Assembly: GCA_046582185.1 (NCBI GenBank)
Contig: JAYGEX010000005.1
Span: 62,001-126,000, forward strand
Reading direction: 5' to 3'
Source: GCA-002726655 sp046582185
Lineage (GTDB): Bacteria; Pseudomonadota; Gammaproteobacteria; Pseudomonadales; Azotimanducaceae
DNA: 64,000 nt
The notes under the pieces are model-generated. The model was not told the DNA's origin, ran no database searches, and saw only the letters and a program-made list of their open reading frames with translations. The translations under genes and the position numbers were made by a program. This document shows, piece by piece, positions 44,630 to 52,612 of the stretch. The number at the start of each line of letters is the position of its first letter. Positions within the stretch are counted from its first letter, which is position 1.

Positions 44630-44656
44630 AATTCCCGGAAACGCTCCGGGATGCCA

Positions 44657-44686
44657 ATGATACGCTACTTTTTGCATTTTGCCCAA
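44657..44686 (-). promoter_or_regulatory. Candidate sigma-70 promoter of ssrA
   Basis: On the minus strand TTGGGC (44681-44686), 18 bases, TATCAT (44657-44662). A start about 7 bases later would give a short leader containing the hairpin TCCCGG/CCGGGA (44633-44651), removed when the 5' end is matured. Confidence 0.5.
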
Positions 44687-44770
44687 ATCTGAACATTAAT
44701 GGTGCCATTGACCGGATAAGCATTAAGCTAGGTAGCTGGATTTATCTGATGAACTTGGGAGGTAATAACC

Positions 44771-45004
44771 TTGGGAATCCGAAATGTGTTTGCGATCGGG
44801 GCCTGTTTGCTGTTGGTCGCATGTGGCGGCAACGATTCTTCCCAGGAAAAGTCGGTCGTAAGTGATGCACCATCAATGGCAGAGCCTGAAGAGGCAAAGC
44901 CTTTTGCGAAGGAGCAGCAATTGATTCAGGATGCAAAGGGTGTTCAGGCATTGCTGGAAGCTGATGCGAAAAAGAAGAAAGACGCCGTCAGTGGTATGAA
45001 CTAG
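44771..45004 (+). CDS. Small lipoprotein of unknown function
   Basis: 77 residues. The TTG start at 44771 has GGGAGG 11 bases upstream. A signal II peptide MGIRNVFAIGACLLLVAC ends in the lipobox LVAC (Cys18); the remaining about 60 residues are hydrophilic and helical with many Glu, Lys and Ala (QLIQDAKGVQALLEADAKKKK). It lies between ssrA and smpB and is convergent with smpB, 23 bases apart. I recognise no family. The lipoprotein call rests on the clear signal; a role in ribosome rescue is not implied by the position. Confidence 0.7.
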   Translation: MGIRNVFAIGACLLLVACGGNDSSQEKSVVSDAPSMAEPEEAKPFAKEQQLIQDAKGVQALLEADAKKKKDAVSGMN

Positions 45005-45027
45005 ATTAGGGGGTCCTGTCAATCTGT

Positions 45028-45507
45028 CTATTCCTGATTGTGGGCCTTTAGTACTCTGGATTTGTCCCGGTTCCACTCGCGCTCTTTTATTGATGCTCGC
45101 TTGTCATGCTCTTTCTTGCCTGTCGCTAACGCGATTTCACACTTAACTTTATTGCCCTTCCAGTAGAGTGCGAGCGGGATACAGGTTTGTCCTTTTTGCT
45201 GTGTCGCGCTGATGAGGCGTGCAATTTCTTTGCGATGCATGAGCAGCTTTCGTGTTCGTTGGGGGTCGGGGTTCACGTGGGTGGATGCTGTAATGAGCGG
45301 AATGATATTGCAGCCGAGCAGAAAAGCCTCGCCATCTTTCAGCAGGACGTAGGTATCCGTGAGCTGTGCTTTGCCAGCTCTCAGTGACTTAACTTCCCAT
45401 CCGGTGAGCGCGAGGCCAGCTTCAATACGTTCATGTAGTTCGTATTCAAATCTTGCCTTTTTGTTTTGTGCAATCCTCCCCGGACTTGCTTTTCCTTTCT
45501 TTGCCAT
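45028..45507 (-). CDS. smpB: SsrA-binding protein SmpB
   Basis: Brings tmRNA into stalled ribosomes and mimics the codon-anticodon stem. The start at 45507 gives MAKKGKASPGRIAQNKKARFEYE and 159 residues; the frame upstream to 45576 adds non-family residues. Motifs: AGLALTGWEVKSLRAGKAQL and GCNIIPLI ... THVNPDPQRTRKLLMHRKEI, with a basic C-terminal tail (KREWNRDKSRVLK-like) that enters the mRNA channel. The other rescue partner, ssrA, is close by on the same strand. Confidence 0.96.
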   Translation of the reverse strand: MAKKGKASPGRIAQNKKARFEYELHERIEAGLALTGWEVKSLRAGKAQLTDTYVLLKDGEAFLLGCNIIPLITASTHVNPDPQRTRKLLMHRKEIARLISATQQKGQTCIPLALYWKGNKVKCEIALATGKKEHDKRASIKEREWNRDKSRVLKAHNQE

Positions 45508-45610
45508 GAATACCTCTCGTGGGGGCGCCATTATAGGGCAGGAATCTGTTGAGGCAAGGTTACAAATCGCTGACAATGTACGGAAATACTAAAAAGAATA
45601 GGGTGTTGCC

Positions 45611-46966
45611 ATGGCTAGTAGTGAGTCGATGCATGGAATGTGGTCTTCGCGGCTGATGTTTATTTTGGCCGCTGCTGGCTCCGCAGTCGGTCTGGGTAAT
45701 ATTTGGCGTTTCCCCTATCTCGCTGGTGAGCATGGCGGCGGCATCTTTGTGCTGGTCTATCTGGGGTGTATTTTTCTAATTGGCGTTCCAATAATGTCCG
45801 CGGAAATTCTATTAGGTCGCGCGGGACGGCAGAGCCCGATTAATACGATGCGAGAACTGGCTCGCAAGTCCGGCGCCAGGCCGTTTTGGCAAATTATCGG
45901 CTGGATGGGTGCGGGTGCGGGATTTGTGATTCTGTCTTACTACGCGGTAATTGCGGGGTGGGCCATGTCATATATTTTCCAGATGGGTTCAGGGTCCTTT
46001 AATGGCGCTAATGCTGAATTTGCAAATGCGGCGTTTACATCCTTTACCGGCGATGTGTGGTCAGTCGTTGGCTGGCACTCGTTATTTATGCTGATTACAA
46101 TATTTATTGCGGCCAGAGGTGTCGGCAAAGGTCTTGAAGCTACCGTCAAAATTCTGATGCCTGCATTATTCGTATTGCTCATCGTCCTAGTGGTCTGGGC
46201 TGGCCTTACCTCGGGGCACTTCATCGAAGGTGCTTCTTTTCTGTTTTCACTGAACCTTGAAAAATTCAGTTGGGCAGGCATGCTCAGTGCAATGGGTCAG
46301 GCATTCTTCACTCTTAGCCTTGGCATGGGTGCAATTATGGCTTACGGCGCATACCTGCCAAAGGGTAACTCTATTATTGGCACGGCGACCACAATTGCTT
46401 TGCTTGATACGGGTGTCGCGCTGATGTCTGGATTGATCATCTTTCCGCTGGTCTTTGCTAATGGTCTTGAGAGTACGGCGGGTCCGGGTTTAATGTTTAT
46501 CACCTTGCCTTTGGCTTTCGGTCAAATGGCGGGCGGGCAAATATTCGGCATGGTCTTTTTTATACTGGTCTCCTTCGCTGCCATTACATCTGCAATATCG
46601 TTGGTTGAGCCTGCGGTCGCCTGGGTTGTAGAGAGATTGGAAACCTCGAGAGCTGTTGCCGCAATGGTCGTGGGGGGCATCGCGTGGTTTATTGGCCTTG
46701 GCAGTGCCTTCTCTACAAATATCTGGGCGGAAGTCACCTTGATCGGCGAAATGACATTTTTTGATACCATGGACTATGTCGCTAACAATATTGTTCTGCC
46801 GCTTGGTGGAATGCTCATCGCTTTATTTGCTGGCTGGGTCCTGGATAAGAAGATAGTGGATGCAGAGATGGTGGAGGATCTGGGTTTTTACCCCATGTGG
46901 CGAATCCTGGTTCGGTATATCGCGCCTGCGGCGGTAGCGATAGTCTTTGTCTTATCGTTTCTGTAA
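45611..46966 (+). CDS. Sodium-dependent transporter, SNF (neurotransmitter:sodium symporter) family
   Basis: 451 residues with about 11-12 membrane helices in the LeuT fold. The Na+/substrate site is in AAAGSAVGLGNIWRFPYLAGEHGG (helix 1, unwound part). Further helices carry GAGFVILSYYAVIAGWAMSY, SFAAITSAISLVEPAVAWV and the rest. Bacterial SNF members bring in amino acids or related amines with Na+. Substrate unknown. An amino-acid transporter between smpB and ratA is seen in several gammaproteobacteria. It reads away from smpB, and ratA starts 18 bases after it. Confidence 0.93.
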   Translation: MASSESMHGMWSSRLMFILAAAGSAVGLGNIWRFPYLAGEHGGGIFVLVYLGCIFLIGVPIMSAEILLGRAGRQSPINTMRELARKSGARPFWQIIGWMGAGAGFVILSYYAVIAGWAMSYIFQMGSGSFNGANAEFANAAFTSFTGDVWSVVGWHSLFMLITIFIAARGVGKGLEATVKILMPALFVLLIVLVVWAGLTSGHFIEGASFLFSLNLEKFSWAGMLSAMGQAFFTLSLGMGAIMAYGAYLPKGNSIIGTATTIALLDTGVALMSGLIIFPLVFANGLESTAGPGLMFITLPLAFGQMAGGQIFGMVFFILVSFAAITSAISLVEPAVAWVVERLETSRAVAAMVVGGIAWFIGLGSAFSTNIWAEVTLIGEMTFFDTMDYVANNIVLPLGGMLIALFAGWVLDKKIVDAEMVEDLGFYPMWRILVRYIAPAAVAIVFVLSFL

Positions 46967-46984
46967 GAACATAAGGCATAGGTA

Positions 46985-47419
46985 ATGCGCCATGTTGAAC
47001 GTTCTGCATTGATGCCGTATTCGGCAGAACAGATGTTCAATGTCGTAAATGATGTGGCAAGTTATCCCAAGTTTCTGCCATGGTGCATTGCCAGCGAAGT
47101 GTTGGAGTCAACATCGAGAGTGATGGTGGCAAGGCTGGAATTGGCAAAGGGCGGCATGCGTCAAAGCTTCACCACGCGGAATGACCTGGAGCCGCCTAAG
47201 CATATGAAAATGTCGCTGGTGGACGGTCCGTTTTCCTTGTTGAAAGGAGAGTGGCATTTTAAGCAGCTGGGTGAAGATGGGTGCAAGATCGAAATGAGCC
47301 TTAGCTTTGATTTTAATAATCGATTGATGAATGTGACGCTGGGCAAGGTTTTTGGCGTTGCGGCGGATAAAATGGTAGATGCCTTTTGCGAGCGGGCGGA
47401 CGTGCTTTATGGCGGATGA
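46985..47419 (+). CDS. ratA: RatA, START/COQ10-like protein
   Basis: 144 residues. Begins MRHVERSALMPYSAEQMFNVVNDVASYPKFLPWC, the family pattern; later KMSLVDGPFSLLKGEW and LGKVFGVAADKMVDAFCERA. RatA was described in E. coli as inhibiting 70S ribosome assembly, but the fold resembles Coq10, a ubiquinone-binding protein, and that role is also proposed. The gene overlaps ratB by 11 bases, the usual pair. Located with smpB and bamE in the standard order. Confidence 0.93.
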   Translation: MRHVERSALMPYSAEQMFNVVNDVASYPKFLPWCIASEVLESTSRVMVARLELAKGGMRQSFTTRNDLEPPKHMKMSLVDGPFSLLKGEWHFKQLGEDGCKIEMSLSFDFNNRLMNVTLGKVFGVAADKMVDAFCERADVLYGG

Positions 47420-47804
47420 CAAACGTTCAACTTCAACTGGAGGCTCTTTATTAGGAACCGCTGAGGGCTCCTTACACGCTGAAGGCTCTATATTGAGAAC
47501 CGCTGAGGGCTCTATAAAAATCGAAGTCTGTTATGGGTTGGCGAATGAGCAATGTTTGATTGAGCTTCAGGTGCCGGTGGGGACGACCTTGATTGAAGCT
47601 ATTCAATTGTCTGGCATTCTGGATCGTTTTCCGATGCTTAATATTGATAGTGCCCGTAAGGGAATATTCAGTCAGTTCGCGGATGATCGACAAGTACTTC
47701 AGGCCGGTGATCGCGTTGAAATTTACAGGCCATTGGTCGTTGATCCAATGGAAGCCCGTCGCCAACGTGCACAACGAAGGAAGCTCAAGAATAGTGGAGG
47801 TTAA
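47409..47804 (+). CDS. ratB: RatB (RnfH family, ubiquitin-like), with a repeat-bearing N-terminal extension
   Basis: 131 residues from the ATG at 47409, overlapping ratA. RnfH/RatB proteins have a beta-grasp fold, and their function is not settled. The core from about residue 36 (KIEVCYGLANEQCLIELQVP, then GDRVEIYRPLVVDPMEARR) is the normal protein of about 95 residues. The first about 35 residues are an extra segment: GSLLGTAEGSLHAE followed by GSILRTAEGSIKIE, two copies of a 14-residue unit encoded by a 42-bp duplication. The extension is hydrophilic and probably flexible. Confidence 0.9.
   Translation: MADDKRSTSTGGSLLGTAEGSLHAEGSILRTAEGSIKIEVCYGLANEQCLIELQVPVGTTLIEAIQLSGILDRFPMLNIDSARKGIFSQFADDRQVLQAGDRVEIYRPLVVDPMEARRQRAQRRKLKNSGG
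47442..47525 (+). repeat. 42-bp coding tandem duplication in ratB
   Basis: Copy 1 at 47442-47483 and copy 2 at 47484-47525; each is made of a 24-bp part (GGC TCT ... GCT GAG) and an 18-bp part (GGC TC. .TA ... GAA), so the smaller GGCTC(T/C)-headed motif occurs four times. The second copy runs into the first beta strand of the RnfH domain. Confidence 0.85.
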
Positions 47805-48157
47805 CCTCTCTCCTTGACGATTTGCTCTGCAACATCTGTAGGTAAAAAATCCCCTTCGAAATAGCTCAGCCTGTTTTCAATAAAATGAAGGATGAGCATT
47901 CTTCGATAGATCTCTCCGCCAGAGACCTGAATGGTATAGATGTACTCCCAGCTCTCCAGATCCAACTGATCATCGATAACGGGGTTACCGAGAATAAATC
48001 GTACCTGGCTTTCCGTCATGCCGGGTTTCAGCTTGTCGATCATCGCCTGGGAGATGACGTTCCCTTGCTGAATAGTGATGCGATATACGCCGGGAAATTG
48101 GAAGGTCGAACAGCTGGTGGCCAGTAATAAAATGCTGAGAATTAAAACTACTTTCAT
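47801..48157 (-). CDS. bamE: Outer membrane protein assembly factor BamE
   Basis: Lipoprotein of the BAM complex that folds beta-barrel proteins into the outer membrane. The start at 48157 gives MKVVLILSILLLATSC, a signal II peptide with the lipid Cys at 16, and 118 residues. The body has FPGVYRITIQQGNVISQAMI, LKPGMTESQVRFILGNPVI and SWEYIYTIQ, the SmpA/OmlA fold. The 3' end overlaps the convergent ratB stop by 4 bases. It diverges from fur; the 131-base spacer holds a TATAAT-like element (48194-48199). Confidence 0.94.
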   Translation of the reverse strand: MKVVLILSILLLATSCSTFQFPGVYRITIQQGNVISQAMIDKLKPGMTESQVRFILGNPVIDDQLDLESWEYIYTIQVSGGEIYRRMLILHFIENRLSYFEGDFLPTDVAEQIVKERG

Positions 48158-48288
48158 TGACGTCGCTTTATGGGTTCTTTTCTGTAAATTGCTTATAATA
48201 TACATGTGGAGATTTCTGTTCGGCAAATTCCACGGGTATGGATTGTAGCTGAATCTTTGTCATCCCTGTATAAAAAGGTTCAAAACGT

Positions 48289-48702
48289 ATGACGGCAGAA
48301 TCAAAGGAAATTCGTAACGCTGGTTTAAAGATCACACACCCTCGGATTACGATCTTACAAATCCTGGAAAGTTCATCGATTCGGCACCTCAGTGCTGAAG
48401 ATGTATACAAGTTACTGCTTGCCAAGGGTGAAGAAATTGGCCTTGCGACAGTATATCGGGTCTTGACTCAATTTGAAGAAGCGGGCCTTGTTTCCAGGCA
48501 TCACTTTGAGGGTGGCCACTCTGTCTTTGAGTTGGCGCAAGATGAGCATCATGACCACATCGTTTGCGTTAAGTGTGGCCGTGTCGAAGAATTTACAGAT
48601 CCTGGCATTGAAGAGAGGCAGAAGGTAATTGCCAGGGATCTGGGCTTCGAGTTAACCGATCACGATCTCAATATGTATGGGCTTTGTCCCGAGTGTAGAT
48701 AA
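48289..48702 (+). CDS. fur: Ferric uptake regulator Fur
   Basis: Iron-responsive repressor, dimeric, zinc-containing. 137 residues. The winged-helix part is GLKITHPRITILQILESS ... LATVYRVLTQFEEAGLVSRH; the metal part is DEHHDHIVCVKCGRVEEF and, at the C terminus, MYGLCPECR, with the two CxxC pairs. The bamE-fur divergent pair is common in gammaproteobacteria. I looked for a Fur box in the spacer and saw no convincing one. Confidence 0.97.
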   Translation: MTAESKEIRNAGLKITHPRITILQILESSSIRHLSAEDVYKLLLAKGEEIGLATVYRVLTQFEEAGLVSRHHFEGGHSVFELAQDEHHDHIVCVKCGRVEEFTDPGIEERQKVIARDLGFELTDHDLNMYGLCPECR

Positions 48703-48723
48703 GGTCTGATCTGTTTGCCTGTG

Positions 48724-50412
48724 TCAGGTTTGCGAAGCCGCGAACATTTCCTTGGCATGGGCAAGTGAGTGATCTGTCATTTCGATGCCACCGAGCATTC
48801 TCGCAATCTCCTCGATTTTATCTTCTTCAGTCAGGCGGTTGATGACAACATTTGAGCCATTGTTGTCGCTGGTCTTAAGCACTTTGAGATGGTTGTGCCC
48901 CTGAGCTGCAACTTGTGGCAAGTGAGTCACACATACGATTTGCGCTTTACGGCCAAGTTCCCGTAGCAAGCGGCCCACTACTTCCGCAGTAGCGCCGCCA
49001 ATACCAACATCCACTTCATCAAAGACGAGTGTTGGGACATTTGAAGTATTTGCGGTGACAACCTGAATCGCAAGGCTGATTCTGGACAGCTCTCCTCCAG
49101 ATGCGATCTTGTTCAGGGCGCCTGGCTTCTGTCCCGGGTTGGTACTGATTCTAAACTCGATTTCCTCCATTCCATTGATTGCAGGTTCTGCTGCTGAATT
49201 AGAACTAAGATCCACAAGAAATTGAGCGCCATTCATTCCCAGCTCATCAAGTTTAATACTTACTTTTTTTGCCAATGCTTTGCTTGCCTTCTTTCGGCCT
49301 TTGCTGAGCTTTGTGGCTTCCTTTTTGTAGTTTTGTCCTAGCTTATCCAGCGATTCATTCAGCTGATTAATGTCTTCATCCGCGTGACTTATTGCAGCGA
49401 GGTCCTGTCTGACGGACTCGATTAATGTGGGAATATCATTCGCGTGTATTCTGTGCTTTCGGGCGATGTTGTAGATGATGTCCAGCCTTTTCTCCACGAC
49501 TTGAAGCCTTGCTGGGTCGAGCTCCAGTTTTTGAACGTAGTTTTCAAGGTCCCGGGATGCCTCTTCAATTTGGATGATACCCGTAGACAGTAGATCGATG
49601 ATCGGCTTAAGCGCGGCATCATCGAGTGATGAGAGAAGGCTTACGGCTCTGGAAAGGCATGCCACGGTATCGGTTTCTGCGCCACTTTCTGTGCTGAACA
49701 GTGCGGCCGCTTCCTGGCATTGGTGAATATTGTCTTCAACGGTAGAGAGCCGCTTTTGTTCAAGCTCGAGGCTTTCCAGTTCCCCGCTTAGCAGATCCAG
49801 CTCATTAAGTTCATTGGCCTGGTAAGTCAGCAACTGTAAGCGCGCAGATTGTTCTTTGCTGTTCTCAAGGATTCTCTCGAGTGTAGTCTGACAGTCTCTA
49901 AATGATGTGAATATTGCCCGCACCTTTGCTGCCGAAGCATCGAGGCCGCCATACTCATCCAGCAGACGCCGGTGTGACTCCCTTTTTAACAAAGATTGAT
50001 GTTCGTGTTGGGAGTGGATGTCGATTAGTAGATTGCCCAGTGCTCTCATATCAACAAGGGTTGAAGGCGCGCCATTGATAAACCCTCTGGAGCGACCATC
50101 ACGGGTGATGACGCGGCGCAGAATGACCGTCATTTGATCATCATCCGCGGCCTCAATTAGCTCGCGCTCTTGCAGCCACTGGACTGCGGCATTAATTCCT
50201 TTGAGGTCAAAGGTGCTGTGGATCTCTGCTTTGCTCTCACCCGCAGCGATAAGATTGATGTCTGCCCGGTCGCCTAAAGTGAGGGCGAGTGCATCCAGTA
50301 TGATGGATTTACCTGCACCGGTTTCACCGGTAACCACAGTCATTAGTTCCTCGAATCCCAGATCCAGCTGGCGAACAAGAGCGAAATTTGAAATGGTCAG
50401 ATGGTTCAGCAT
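48724..50412 (-). CDS. recN: DNA repair protein RecN
   Basis: An SMC-like ATPase of double-strand break repair. The start at 50412 (MLNHLTISNFALVRQLDLGF) is the family form; a GTG at 50430 would add 6 residues. 562 residues: Walker A TGETGAGKSI near the N terminus, two long coiled-coil arms (about 155-360), and the C-terminal ABC signature GELSRISLAIQ, Walker B LVFDEVDVGIGG and AQIVCVTHLPQVAA. No LexA-type box (CTGT-N8-ACAG) is seen upstream, so SOS control is not evident. Convergent with fur. Confidence 0.96.
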   Translation of the reverse strand: MLNHLTISNFALVRQLDLGFEELMTVVTGETGAGKSIILDALALTLGDRADINLIAAGESKAEIHSTFDLKGINAAVQWLQERELIEAADDDQMTVILRRVITRDGRSRGFINGAPSTLVDMRALGNLLIDIHSQHEHQSLLKRESHRRLLDEYGGLDASAAKVRAIFTSFRDCQTTLERILENSKEQSARLQLLTYQANELNELDLLSGELESLELEQKRLSTVEDNIHQCQEAAALFSTESGAETDTVACLSRAVSLLSSLDDAALKPIIDLLSTGIIQIEEASRDLENYVQKLELDPARLQVVEKRLDIIYNIARKHRIHANDIPTLIESVRQDLAAISHADEDINQLNESLDKLGQNYKKEATKLSKGRKKASKALAKKVSIKLDELGMNGAQFLVDLSSNSAAEPAINGMEEIEFRISTNPGQKPGALNKIASGGELSRISLAIQVVTANTSNVPTLVFDEVDVGIGGATAEVVGRLLRELGRKAQIVCVTHLPQVAAQGHNHLKVLKTSDNNGSNVVINRLTEEDKIEEIARMLGGIEMTDHSLAHAKEMFAASQT

Positions 50413-50595
50413 TAATTGGGTTCTGTGCACGCTTGGGTGATTTCGATTGTGCCATTAAACTTAGGTTAAAGATGGGGCGCAATGAAGAATTACAAACAAC
50501 TTAAATCGTGGATGAATGCAAGGCAGGATCAAAGCCGGTGGAAGGTTTTAATTTGAGGGGTGTTCGAAGCCATCAAAGCTACTTTGCTTATTTTC

Positions 50596-50628
50596 AAGAA
50601 CAGTTTATATTTAAGAACAGTTTATATT
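50596..50628 (+). repeat. 17-bp tandem repeat upstream of hrcA
   Basis: AAGAACAGTTTATATTT (50596-50612) directly followed by AAGAACAGTTTATATT (50613-50628). AT-rich. It lies about 77 bases before the likely hrcA start, in the 293-base recN-hrcA spacer, in the promoter region. No CIRCE element was seen there. Confidence 0.9.
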
Positions 50629-50704
50629 GGTTAAAGCTTCATTACCTCAACTTAGGTTCTGTTTTGGTAGCGTGAAGTCTTCAATTTATGGCAAATGGCG
50701 GATC

Positions 50705-51736
50705 GTGGCACAGCATAACGTTAGTGAAAAAGCACAGCGACTACTGAAGGCTCTGGTTGAGCAGTATATTTCTGATGGTCAGCCTGTGGCATCCAGAATG
50801 CTGGCGGAATCTGCAGAGTTGCCGGTTAGTCCGGCGACGGTTCGCAATATCATTGCCGACCTTGAGGAGCGAGGTTTCGTACGTTCGCCACATACATCTG
50901 CAGGAAGAATACCTACGCAGATGGGTTATCGTTTCTTTGTCGATAGCCTAATAAGAGTAGAACCACTGGCTGGATACGATCTCGAAAAGCTGTCCCGCCA
51001 CCTGGACCCGGATATGACTTCGCAGGAGCTGGTGGAATCTGCCTCGGGTATCCTCTCTGAGGTCACGAAGATGGCAGGGCTTGTCACGATTCCCAAACGT
51101 GACCAGGTATTGCTGCGCCACGTTGAGTTTTTGCGTCTCAACGACAAGAGGGTTCTGGTGATCATGGTGCTGGATGACCATGAGGTGCAAAATCGTGTCA
51201 TCCATACCAAAGAACAATATTCCGAAATCCAGCTTAAAGAGGCATCGAACTTTATCAATCATCAGTTCGCCGGCCAGGTATTAAGCTCGATTCGGGCAAA
51301 ACTGATTGCCTCCATGGACACTGATCGCCAGAGCATGAACTCCCTGATGCAGACGACGCTCGAGGTTGCCGAACAGGCATTCACCACTGAAGAAAAGGAC
51401 GACTTCGTTGTTGCTGGCCAGGAAAACCTATTCGAGCTCAACGCGCTCGACGATATAAGGGAGCTCTTTAAGGCGTTTTCGCTCAAGGGGGACATTCTGC
51501 ACCTGCTGGACAGATGCATGGAGACAGAAGGTGTGCAGCTATTTATCGGGCATGAGTCTGGATATGAACTGCTGGATGAATGTAGCGTAGTAACTTCGCC
51601 ATATGAAGTAGATGGCGAGATGGTGGGAGTCCTTGGCGTAATTGGGCCCACGAGAATGGAATATAACCGGGTTATCCCCATAGTCGATGCCACGGCGCGT
51701 GTCCTGAGCGCGGCATTGGGCTCCTCCAGGCGTTAG
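50705..51736 (+). CDS. hrcA: Heat-inducible transcriptional repressor HrcA
   Basis: Repressor of heat-shock genes through the CIRCE inverted repeat; needs GroEL. The GTG at 50705 gives VAQHNVSEKAQRLLKALVEQYI (numbered from Met) and 343 residues, the family size; the TTG at 50627 adds 26 residues unlike the family. The winged helix is SPATVRNIIADLEERGFV with SPHTSAGRIPTQMGYRFFVD; the dimer/GAF-like domain follows, ending YNRVIPIVDATARVLSAAL. It precedes grpE by 123 bases, hrcA-grpE-dnaK-dnaJ. HrcA occurs in only part of the gammaproteobacteria. Confidence 0.95.
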   Translation: MAQHNVSEKAQRLLKALVEQYISDGQPVASRMLAESAELPVSPATVRNIIADLEERGFVRSPHTSAGRIPTQMGYRFFVDSLIRVEPLAGYDLEKLSRHLDPDMTSQELVESASGILSEVTKMAGLVTIPKRDQVLLRHVEFLRLNDKRVLVIMVLDDHEVQNRVIHTKEQYSEIQLKEASNFINHQFAGQVLSSIRAKLIASMDTDRQSMNSLMQTTLEVAEQAFTTEEKDDFVVAGQENLFELNALDDIRELFKAFSLKGDILHLLDRCMETEGVQLFIGHESGYELLDECSVVTSPYEVDGEMVGVLGVIGPTRMEYNRVIPIVDATARVLSAALGSSRR

Positions 51737-51793
51737 TCAGGTTCCACAAAACGCCAGATTTCCTACCAGCGCTGAATTCGCGCTAATTCATCC

Positions 51794-51821
51794 CTTGAAT
51801 GCTGACCTCAAGTCCCCATAT
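51794..51821 (+). promoter_or_regulatory. Sigma-32 (RpoH) heat-shock promoter of grpE
   Basis: CTTGAA (51794-51799), a 14-base spacer, then CCCCATAT (51814-51821), which is very near the sigma-32 consensus CTTGAAA / CCCCATnT. It starts transcription about 30 bases before the grpE ATG. Together with hrcA it suggests grpE (and perhaps dnaK) answers to RpoH, while HrcA acts elsewhere, as no CIRCE is seen in this spacer. Confidence 0.8.
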
Positions 51822-51859
51822 ATGGGGGAGTTATAAAATGTAGTTTTGGAGCATATTGT

Positions 51860-52486
51860 ATGGCCCCTTCGGGAAAAGAAGCTGAGTTGGAAGAAAAAGG
51901 TGCAGAAAGCCCTGAGCTTGAGCAGGAAGTTGTTATTGAGAGTGTTGATGAGGCCGATCCTGGTGAGGAAGTTGCCGATCAGGAAGTTAATGGTGAGGCG
52001 CAGGATCTTGAGCCGAGCATCGAAGATCAGCTAGCGCAGGCACTTGAAGAAGTAACAAAATTCAAAGATGACAAATTGCGTGCAGAGGCAGAGATGCAGA
52101 ATATTCGCCGCCGCGCAGAGCGTGACGTTCAGAACGCGCACAAATTTGGCATAGAACGTTTTCTTACTAATCTCCTGCCGGTTGTAGACAGCCTTGAAAA
52201 GGCTATTGAAATTAGGGAGCAGGAGGAATCCAGTGAAGATGACCCGGTAATCGTTGGCGTAAAGCTCTGCCACAAGATTCTGCTTGAATCATTGGAACGC
52301 GAGAATATTGAAGTGATTGACCCTATGGGCGAACCCTTTGATCCCAATGAGCACGAGGCAATGTCAATGGTTGAGAATCCTGATATGGAGCCAAATTCTG
52401 TATTTGCGGTTGTGCAGAAGGGCTATAAGTTAAATTCCCGGCTGGTAAGGCCTGCCATGGTAATGGTAACCAAGGCAGCCAAATAG
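51860..52486 (+). CDS. grpE: Nucleotide exchange factor GrpE
   Basis: Releases ADP from DnaK. 208 residues. The first about 55 residues are very acidic and likely disordered (EKGAESPELEQEVVIESVDE); then a long helical coiled coil (DKLRAEAEMQNIRRRAERDVQNAHKFGIERF) and the beta domain with PFDPNEHEAMSMVENPD and VFAVVQKGYKLNSRLVRPA. The start at 51860 is the first ATG after the sigma-32 promoter. A CCTTGAA/TTCAAGG inverted repeat (about 52497-52518) follows the stop. Confidence 0.96.
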   Translation: MAPSGKEAELEEKGAESPELEQEVVIESVDEADPGEEVADQEVNGEAQDLEPSIEDQLAQALEEVTKFKDDKLRAEAEMQNIRRRAERDVQNAHKFGIERFLTNLLPVVDSLEKAIEIREQEESSEDDPVIVGVKLCHKILLESLERENIEVIDPMGEPFDPNEHEAMSMVENPDMEPNSVFAVVQKGYKLNSRLVRPAMVMVTKAAK

Positions 52487-52612
52487 AGATTGATAGCCTT
52501 GAATTTACAGTTTCAAGGCCAATATAGAACTCAAGGTAAATAATAATGTTTTGCCTGGATTCAACGACGCAAAGGTACGTGATCCAGGATAAATAATTGG
52601 AGAGATGTAGCG

